From CAIRDP01 sp037134895 (GTDB lineage: Bacteria > Bacteroidota > Bacteroidia > Bacteroidales > FEN-979), in contig JBAXLI010000005.1 in assembly GCA_037134895.1 (NCBI GenBank), positions 47,486-111,485 on the forward strand: a DNA stretch of 64,000 bases. Reading direction: 5' to 3'. Shown here piece by piece: positions 57,827 through 64,000 of the stretch. The position numbers and the translations under genes were made by a program. The first letter of the stretch is position 1, and each line of letters starts with the position of its first letter. The notes beneath the pieces are model-generated. The model was not told the DNA's origin and did not search any database. It worked only from the letters and a program-made list of their open reading frames with translations.

Positions 57827-60433
57827 TCATTTTCTGCGGATGACGATCTGCCGGTGAATGATTCCGTTGGCGGTGGTCACGGCAAGAATGTACGTCCCGG
57901 CCTGAATTTCAGAGACGGGCATTCGGTAAGCGGACTGCAGTTCTGTAAAGTTCATTGCTGCAAGCTCGCGGCCTGTGATACTGAATAGTTTAACTCCTGA
58001 AATGACAGCCTGTTGGTTTGCCGTCTCAATAAAGAGATAGTCATTGACCGGGTTGGGATAAACCCTGAGCTCGTCAGGCGAAATTTGATCCCTCACACCC
58101 AGCGGATTCCTGCTTATCCGCAAAGTTGACTGGTATGTTCCTGTCTGACCCGGGAAATACGGTGCAACATGGAAAATGATTGTTCCTCCATTATTCATTG
58201 TGATATCGGGGATAGTGTCATCATAAGGCTCCGACCATGTCGTGCCATTGGTTGACCAGGACCAGAGTGCATCCAGGGTGTATACCTGGGCAGAGTCATT
58301 ATAAGCATCTACCAGGTTCCCACTGATTATATAGGTGAATCCTGCAGGGAGAGAAAGTGAATAAAAATCAAAATCTGTTCCTTCATGACAGTTGGCCCCC
58401 TCGGTTTTGATAATTGCAGGGTTTGTTGAAAAACTTACCGGGAGGGCAGTTGCGGCCTGGGAAGTGTTATTTGGTTCATACTGATCGGCAACTAAAGGAG
58501 TTGCATTGACCTGGATTTTAACCGGGTTTGCATAAGAGCTTGATCCGATCAACTGCCAGTCTGACGATCCTGCTGGCTGGTACAGCAGGGCAATAAGATA
58601 ACTGCCGGGCTGGACATTGATGCTTTGTGTGCTGAATGTCAGGTCCATGGTGTGCTGATTCACCGGGAGTGTGAAATTTGTCTTTTCACCTATAAAATTT
58701 ACATAATACCCTTCCATATCATAAATTGACAAGTCCAGTGTGCCGTTAAAATCGGTGGTTCCGTGGTTGACAATGTCGGCTTTCACAGATACTGAATCTC
58801 CCTGTTTAATGTATAAGCCGGGACTTATGATCATAGTTGAATACATTTCGATGGGGTTGGAGTTTATGACCACCAGCCTCTTATTGTTGCGGAAAGTGTT
58901 TGTGTCAGGAACGATGATCCAGTTTGTATCAGATGACCTGTACATTATCCCGACGAAATAGGTGTTTGGAAGCATGGATGTGAGCCCGGGATTGGTGAAA
59001 GTGGCACCGTTTGGCAAGTGGCTGCCGGGGGCAAGTGCGATACCTTTGATAGTCTGTACCTCATTGATAAATATCCCGTTGGTGTCAAAGATGCAGGCTG
59101 AAATGTCACCGCTGAAAATGAACTGGCCATTGTTGATGATATCTGTGTGAAACGACAGGGAATCTTCATAATTGATGGTGTCGGCAGGGCATGTAACAGG
59201 CGCATTCAGTGCAAGTTTGAAAAACCTGTTTCCTCCTCCCGAGGAGCTTGGTTTACGGATCCCGATAATGGCTTCCTGTCCGCTGGTGTAGGACCCGGAT
59301 CCCCCGCCGGTCCCGGTACCTTCAGGGACCAGGTTGGTAAGGAGAAAATAACCATCGTAACTTCCTCCCCAACCCCAGTTGAAATGGAATTTGTCAGTAT
59401 TATCATAACCGTCGCAAACAAAGCAGTGTCCGCCCCCGGTTCCCTCGCCTCCGTAAACCATTGGCCGGCTGGCATTAAGTTCTGTTTTCAAGAGGTTAAT
59501 CCAGGAGGTGTCAGAGTAATTTTTTTTCTCAACGCCCTGAAGTGTGTTGGCGTAGCCGAAATTCTCTTTCAGTGCATTTTCAGCACATTTCGTATTGTCA
59601 GAAGCAAGGATCCAGGCTGAACTGCTGCTTGCTGTGTATCCCATCTTAACACTCACTCCGCAATGATACATCAGGGTGGCGACGGCTGAGTTAGCTGAAG
59701 TCACACTGTTGGGCATACTATCCCATTTATATGTAGTCGCCCCGAAGTTAGCCGACAATGTCCCGTAATTATTCGTACTGAAGGAATAACTTCCGATCCC
59801 GGTAGTGGGGTACTTGTAATATTTCATGACCATTGCCATTGCCGTTGCAACACATCCTGTTGGTGTACGTTTACTGGCGGTATTGTCATACGGACATAAA
59901 TCGTTATAGAAGGGTGACTGGTCCCATTTGCTGGTGATCAAAGGGTTAACGCCCGCGGCTGATTTAAGCTGATTTCCGGGCAGGGGGCCGTCGTTTAAAG
60001 AATTCCATAGGGAACGGACCCCCGGAACCTGATTGATGTTTGTTCGGATGGCATAACTGATCTGATCCTCATACCCTTTAAGCCAGGCTTCGACATTTGG
60101 AGGAATGTTATCCGCAGAGAAACTGCTTTCATTTGAATAAGCCAGTACCGGGGGGATAATATCATCCGCCGAAATAATGATAAAGCCATGGGAGCCCGTT
60201 ATGTTAAATACATAAAACAACGGTATTGAGGACTTCGTCAGTCCGGAGGTGGTGTTTTCAACAGCCGAATGACTCAAGGTAAGACTGCCGGAAACCCATT
60301 GAGGATACTGGCCTGGCATTGAAGACAGGTAATTTGACGCAACTTTTTTTGCACGGTTCACGTCAACGGTTTTTCCAAACCCGTTGCTGATCAGTATCAC
60401 AGCAAGAATGAGTGAAAGGATAATTTTTTTCAT
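57827..60433 (-). CDS. C10 cysteine peptidase (streptopain family) with T9SS type A domain
   Basis: This 868-aa protein has a signal peptide (MKKIILSLILAVILISNGFG), a propeptide (about 21-165, with VARGY-like VLAYSNESSFSADN), and a catalytic domain with Cys194 (TPTGCVATAMAMVM) and His336 (GGGHCFVCDGYD), then HFNWGWGGSYDGYF. It is related to streptopain and prevotellin/interpain. Ig-like modules (about 400-780) and a type A sorting domain (VYPNPVNDYLFIETAN, about 795-868) follow. It is cotranscribed with the NHLP-like gene 35 bp upstream. Confidence 0.93.
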   Translation of the reverse strand: MKKIILSLILAVILISNGFGKTVDVNRAKKVASNYLSSMPGQYPQWVSGSLTLSHSAVENTTSGLTKSSIPLFYVFNITGSHGFIIISADDIIPPVLAYSNESSFSADNIPPNVEAWLKGYEDQISYAIRTNINQVPGVRSLWNSLNDGPLPGNQLKSAAGVNPLITSKWDQSPFYNDLCPYDNTASKRTPTGCVATAMAMVMKYYKYPTTGIGSYSFSTNNYGTLSANFGATTYKWDSMPNSVTSANSAVATLMYHCGVSVKMGYTASSSSAWILASDNTKCAENALKENFGYANTLQGVEKKNYSDTSWINLLKTELNASRPMVYGGEGTGGGHCFVCDGYDNTDKFHFNWGWGGSYDGYFLLTNLVPEGTGTGGGSGSYTSGQEAIIGIRKPSSSGGGNRFFKLALNAPVTCPADTINYEDSLSFHTDIINNGQFIFSGDISACIFDTNGIFINEVQTIKGIALAPGSHLPNGATFTNPGLTSMLPNTYFVGIMYRSSDTNWIIVPDTNTFRNNKRLVVINSNPIEMYSTMIISPGLYIKQGDSVSVKADIVNHGTTDFNGTLDLSIYDMEGYYVNFIGEKTNFTLPVNQHTMDLTFSTQSINVQPGSYLIALLYQPAGSSDWQLIGSSSYANPVKIQVNATPLVADQYEPNNTSQAATALPVSFSTNPAIIKTEGANCHEGTDFDFYSLSLPAGFTYIISGNLVDAYNDSAQVYTLDALWSWSTNGTTWSEPYDDTIPDITMNNGGTIIFHVAPYFPGQTGTYQSTLRISRNPLGVRDQISPDELRVYPNPVNDYLFIETANQQAVISGVKLFSITGRELAAMNFTELQSAYRMPVSEIQAGTYILAVTTANGIIHRQIVIRRK

Positions 60434-60468
60434 ACGGTTTAATGTTTTTGTTGTTAGCCTTCTGCTTT

Positions 60469-60726
60469 TTATTTTGCCTGAACGGCAACATGTTTTACTT
60501 GAATGGATTCATCTTCAAATACATCTTCACTTAGCGGAGGAATTACAAGATAAACCGTCTTTTGATCTTCCTGCAGAACTGTGATCTTCAATGATTCAGG
60601 CAATTTTATCCCGGTCTCAAGTTCGAATACCACTTTGGGATTTTCCTGCAGTCTCTTCCGAAACGATTTATCATGCCTCGCTTGTTCGATGATTTGTTCT
60701 TCAATTTTCTTTCTGAAGTTTACCAT
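60469..60726 (-). CDS. NHLP-leader-like small protein (nitrile hydratase alpha-type leader)
   Basis: This 85-aa protein has no signal peptide. Residues 9-66 follow the NHLP/TOMM leader pattern: basic helix (EEQIIEQARHDKSFRKRL), QENPKVVFELETGIKLPE, then the LKITVLQEDQKTVYLVIPP block. The 20 residues after PP (LSEDVFEDESIQVKHVAVQA) are acidic and have no Cys, Ser cluster or GG site. NHLP leaders normally direct precursor peptides to modification enzymes and a dedicated ABC transporter, and no such genes are in the window. Direct linkage to a C10 peptidase suggests another use, for example as inhibitor, chaperone or substrate. Confidence 0.7.
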   Translation of the reverse strand: MVNFRKKIEEQIIEQARHDKSFRKRLQENPKVVFELETGIKLPESLKITVLQEDQKTVYLVIPPLSEDVFEDESIQVKHVAVQAK

Positions 60727-60768
60727 GACTTCTTTTGCATTTAAGGTTGTTTCCCTGGATTTGAATGA

Positions 60769-60800
60769 TAAAATTACATCCGTTGATTGCCCTGATCAAG
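60769..60800 (-). promoter_or_regulatory. promoter of the NHLP-like/C10/S8 operon
   Basis: On the minus strand CTTG (60797-60800) and TAATTTTA (60769-60776, seven of eight consensus-compatible positions) are 20 bp apart. The ATG follows about 42 bp downstream of the -7 box. The rest of the 278-bp gap to 61004 is AT-rich with no gene seen. Confidence 0.5.
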
Positions 60801-61004
60801 AGAAGCCGGTAAGGATTTAACAATAGCAGTAAAGAATTGTATCAGGCAGCTATTGTTTATCTTTTCTTACAACCATTGTAATATTCTTACATGCTTCTCT
60901 TGGTTATGGCCTCTCATGACTTTATTTTTATTCTCCCAAAGGAAGAAACCCCATGAGGTCAATCACAATTTAAAACAAACCATAAAACTAAAACGCAAAT
61001 CACT

Positions 61005-61658
61005 ATGAAAAGAAAAGGAACTTTAATGTTGATGGCGGTATTCATGATATCATCCGTCAACCTTGCTGCCCAGAAATTAACCTCAGGCAGCCTGGATGCA
61101 ATAAAAGGTGAAAAAACCTTGAATGTTATGTTTGAGTATTCAGATATAACTATTGGCAATTGGGCAAACCCCTTTGCAACTGGCAAGGGTATGCCTGAAA
61201 AGGAGTATGTGGAGAAAAAGACTTCAGAACTCAATGCCAAGAACCCGGGTGACGGCGACCGCTGGGCCCAGGCATGGCAGGATGACCGTACCAGACTTTT
61301 TCAGCCGGCATTTATTCAGGCTTTCAACGAGAAACTTGAAAAATCAGGAATCGTTGGGAAAGAGAATGCACCTGATGCCAGGTATACGATCTTAGTGAAA
61401 ACCTTTTTTGTTGATCCTGGCTGGAATATCGGTGTTTCAAAAAAGGAGGCCTACATCAGCCTGTTGATCGATGTAGCTGAAACTGCAGATCATTCAAAGG
61501 TTGTTACTTCGGTTGAAATGAAAAATGTACTTAAAAAAGTACAGGTGAGTTATGGCGACATGACTTTCGATTTTGCAGTTGGCCAGCGCCTGCAGGCATG
61601 TTATGAGCAAGCTGGTATTTCTTTTGGAAAATTTCTGTCAAAAGGATTATCCAGGTAA
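61005..61658 (+). CDS. exported protein, uncharacterised
   Basis: This 217-aa protein has a signal peptide (MKRKGTLMLMAVFMISSVN, cleaved near LAAQ). The mature part (LTSGSLDAIKGEKTLNVMFE, YTILVKTFFVDPGWNIGVSK) has alternating strands and a C-terminal helix and is like a conserved Bacteroidota envelope family of unknown role. It is convergent with the TPR/AraC regulator, 8 bp apart, and divergent from the NHLP-like operon. Confidence 0.75.
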   Translation: MKRKGTLMLMAVFMISSVNLAAQKLTSGSLDAIKGEKTLNVMFEYSDITIGNWANPFATGKGMPEKEYVEKKTSELNAKNPGDGDRWAQAWQDDRTRLFQPAFIQAFNEKLEKSGIVGKENAPDARYTILVKTFFVDPGWNIGVSKKEAYISLLIDVAETADHSKVVTSVEMKNVLKKVQVSYGDMTFDFAVGQRLQACYEQAGISFGKFLSKGLSR

Positions 61659-61666
61659 TACCAGGA

Positions 61667-63913
61667 TTATTCATTGATTGTGTCCTTGCTTCGTGGAATT
61701 GAATTACGGAAGTAGGAGGGGGTTACGCCGATCTGCTTTTTAAAAATGGAATGAAAGGTCACTTTCGTACTGAAGCCTGCCATGGCACCTATGCCTTCAA
61801 TCGAGAGATGATCGTATTTCCGGTCTGCGAGCAACCTCCTCGCTTCCTTAATTCGGAGTTCATTGATAAACCCGTTAAAATTCTGGTCGAAATTCTCATG
61901 GATCATCTGCGACAGGTAAGAACGGTTTGTGCTGATTTTTTTGCAAACATCATCAACAGTGAGGCCAGCTTCGAGATAGGGCTTTTCATTTTCCATCAGG
62001 CGTTTAAATTTTACCATCAGGCCCATTGTGGTATTCTCAATTTCCTCGTCAGGGGGGAGGATAATAGAATGATCATAACTGCTCTCTATGCTTTTCCTGT
62101 CTTCAATCTGTTTTTCAGTTCTTACGATCTCAAGGTTCTTATCGACGATCTGCCCTAATGCCCTGCTTTTTTGCCGGTATAAAGTGAAGATGACAAATCC
62201 AAGGATCAGCAGTAAAACAGCTATGCCAATGAGAAATTTAATTGTCGATTTCTGAATTTCATTCGTTTTTTGCAACAACAGATTCTCCTGTTCCTTCTTC
62301 TCTGTTTGAAAACGGGTCTGCATTTCAAGAACAGTCCTGGTTTTTTCCTCGCTGAAAAGACTGTCGCCGGCATTGCGGTAAAGGGAAAAATATTTCTGCG
62401 CCCCGGCTTTATCACCGGTAAGTATGCTTATCTCGGTCAGATACTGACTGCATTTATGCATCAGTTCGAGTGAATTCTCCTCGCTGGCATAATCAAATGC
62501 TTTCCTGAACATTTCCTGTGCTTCTGAGAGTTTGCCTTTCCTGAAAGTGATCTCTGCCAGCCTTACGTTCAGGCTGGCAATCTCAGATCCTGATCCTATA
62601 CTCTCGGCGAGTGAAAGGGCTTTCCTGAAATATTCCATGGCCCTGGGCTCGTTCATGAGAAGGCCGGCATACAAATCCCCCAGTGCGTGAAAGGAAATTA
62701 TCATGCCGTATTTATTGCCCATCTCTGTTTTGATCTCAAGTGATTTCTGGTAATAATACAGGGCCGAATCGGCCTGTTTTATTTCCACACAGAGGTCACC
62801 CATGGCGGTGAAATTGGTAGCCAGGTATTTTTTGTTATTCCTTTTCTGGTTTATTGATATGGCTTTATTTAAAAAAGTGCGGGTCATCTTATTATTGTCC
62901 CAATCAAAATACACCAGTCCGAGATTGTTGTAGGTAGCGGCAAGACCGTCAGAATCGGCAAGTTCTTCTTTTATTCTGGCCGATTCAAGATAAAATTTCG
63001 TGGCTTTTTCATAAAATGATATCAGCATGTAAGTGGAGGCCATGTTGTTGTATAGTTTGGCTATCTGCGGTTTATCGTTGACAGCCCGTAAAATTTCCAG
63101 TGCCTTTTCATAATAATCCAGGGCTTCTGAGGCTTTTCCCATATAATAGCAGGTGGTTCCGATATCAGTATAAATTTTCGCAGAATACGACTGGTCCTCC
63201 AGTGAACGGGAAATTTCAAGAGCCTTATTGTAAAAAATCAGTGAACTGTCATATTGTCCAAGGGTCTGATATACACCCGCAAGGCTGCGCTGTATGATCA
63301 TGGCCGAAAAGGTGTTCCCCGCATCAGCCTCTCTGCTGAATTCAATCAACTTGCTTTTTGCCTTCTCATAATTTCCCTGTCTGGCGTAAGTAAGGCTCAG
63401 GTTATTGAGGACTTCTGCTTCAAGATCCCTGAACTCCAGGCTTGATGGATTTTTCCTGAGATAGAGATTGCAATCGCTGAAGGCCTTGATAAAGATCTCT
63501 TCGGCCATCCCGGTATTGGTTTTGTTCAGAAAGGCAAGCCCTGTCATGTTTAACGATCTGATCATTCCGGCCGGGTTTCCTGCCGACCTGAAAAGATCAA
63601 GCGATCTCTGTGCAAAAACCAGGGTACTGTCGGGTTTGTTTACCTTTAGGTAGCCTTCTGAAAGCAGGTAAGCTGCTTCAGCCGATTTATCCCTGCTTTT
63701 CAATTCCGAAGCAATCTTCAATGCCCTGCCTGCATAGGCAATGGTTTTTAAGGGAGATGAATTCATTGAAGCCTCTGCAGCTTTCAAAAGAAGGTCCAGC
63801 TGTTTTTCAACGTTCAGAGAACTGAGTTGTGATTCAATGCTGTCATTTAAACTGCCACAATAGGAGGGAATGGAATATATGAAAAAGATCAGGAAAAGAA
63901 TGTTGTTTTTCAT
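61667..63913 (-). CDS. TPR-transmembrane-AraC family regulator
   Basis: This 748-aa protein has a signal peptide-like start (MKNNILFLIFFIYSIPSYC), eight or more TPR units across about 60-480 (QIAKLYNNMASTYMLISFYE, KYLATNFTAMGDLCVEIKQA), a membrane helix at about 560-585 (FLIGIAVLLLILGFVIFTLY) and a C-terminal AraC DNA-binding domain (about 650-745, TVDDVCKKISTNRSYLSQMI, GAMAGFSTKVTFHSIFKK). The periplasmic TPR part probably senses a ligand or partner and the cytoplasmic HTH acts on DNA. This layout is found in Bacteroidota one-component regulators. Targets unknown; the neighbouring secreted peptidase operon is a candidate. Confidence 0.9.
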   Translation of the reverse strand: MKNNILFLIFFIYSIPSYCGSLNDSIESQLSSLNVEKQLDLLLKAAEASMNSSPLKTIAYAGRALKIASELKSRDKSAEAAYLLSEGYLKVNKPDSTLVFAQRSLDLFRSAGNPAGMIRSLNMTGLAFLNKTNTGMAEEIFIKAFSDCNLYLRKNPSSLEFRDLEAEVLNNLSLTYARQGNYEKAKSKLIEFSREADAGNTFSAMIIQRSLAGVYQTLGQYDSSLIFYNKALEISRSLEDQSYSAKIYTDIGTTCYYMGKASEALDYYEKALEILRAVNDKPQIAKLYNNMASTYMLISFYEKATKFYLESARIKEELADSDGLAATYNNLGLVYFDWDNNKMTRTFLNKAISINQKRNNKKYLATNFTAMGDLCVEIKQADSALYYYQKSLEIKTEMGNKYGMIISFHALGDLYAGLLMNEPRAMEYFRKALSLAESIGSGSEIASLNVRLAEITFRKGKLSEAQEMFRKAFDYASEENSLELMHKCSQYLTEISILTGDKAGAQKYFSLYRNAGDSLFSEEKTRTVLEMQTRFQTEKKEQENLLLQKTNEIQKSTIKFLIGIAVLLLILGFVIFTLYRQKSRALGQIVDKNLEIVRTEKQIEDRKSIESSYDHSIILPPDEEIENTTMGLMVKFKRLMENEKPYLEAGLTVDDVCKKISTNRSYLSQMIHENFDQNFNGFINELRIKEARRLLADRKYDHLSIEGIGAMAGFSTKVTFHSIFKKQIGVTPSYFRNSIPRSKDTINE

Positions 63914-64000
63914 CTTATTGGCTTCTTGTCAAAATCCTTTAATTGATTAATTCTACTTTGGTAAATTGAATTCATAATATCGGTTGATGTCGTTTTGCCT

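Overview
The window is chromosomal DNA of a Bacteroidota bacterium, most likely a free-living member of class Bacteroidia. The evidence is: the translation/transcription cluster in the order usual for this phylum (rpsU, tyrosine recombinase, hpf, four tRNAs, tuf, tRNA-Trp, secE, nusG, rplK-A-J-L, rpoB-C, DUF3467); secreted proteins with type IX secretion (T9SS) C-terminal domains; promoters of the TTTG-N19-TAnnTTTG type; almost no Shine-Dalgarno sequences; a ComEC without a metallo-beta-lactamase part; and phylum-typical families such as the LruC domain, DUF2851 and C10 peptidases. Species cannot be set from sequence reading alone.

Layout. 1-5.2 kb: a partial flavin reductase, a DPP-IV-type peptidase and an LruC-domain lipoprotein, with a 7-bp tandem repeat between the last two. 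5.3-20.7 kb: the core information-processing cluster described above, closed by a bidirectional terminator. 20.7-31.0 kb: housekeeping genes, namely a thioredoxin-fold protein, a conserved run of DUF2520 oxidoreductase, KdsC-like phosphatase, UbiA prenyltransferase, Maf, SurE and LpxB, then two tandem TPR proteins and comEC. A tRNA-Asp gene follows.

31.2-40.4 kb is an accessory block directly downstream of tRNA-Asp. It holds a small membrane protein and gene debris, a secreted small protein with four LAPxxPxEAD-like repeats followed by a PAS histidine kinase, a STAS-like protein, a pentapeptide-repeat protein, a methyltransferase and a TsaA/TrmO-like protein. It ends with a decayed second copy of the small-protein gene followed by a hybrid PAS kinase with a receiver domain. 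The tail of a third kinase (receiver end only) survives at 31.8 kb. The block therefore looks like duplicated 'repeat peptide + PAS kinase' modules that have partly decayed.

40.6-49.4 kb: secreted proteins (a small exported protein, a T9SS type A protein and a T9SS type B protein in one operon; a large BNR/sortilin-like propeller and a LolA-fold-like protein on the other strand) plus a 36-aa lysine-rich gene. 49.6-54.8 kb: a DUF421 membrane protein, rny, a candidate 6S RNA, zapA and its coiled-coil neighbour, DUF2851 and a ComEA-like helix-hairpin-helix protein. 54.9-60.8 kb: a minus-strand operon of an NHLP-leader-like small protein, a C10 cysteine peptidase, a small exported protein and an S8 serine peptidase, both peptidases with T9SS sorting domains. 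61-64 kb: an exported protein and a TPR-transmembrane-AraC regulator.

The most unusual signals are the duplicated repeat-peptide/kinase modules, the NHLP-like protein paired with a C10 peptidase, several families of short intergenic tandem repeats (one forming a 30-bp-arm hairpin between two tRNA genes, one G-quadruplex-prone), a perfect Shine-Dalgarno before hpf in a genome that otherwise lacks them, and a nested hairpin between rpsU and the recombinase gene.
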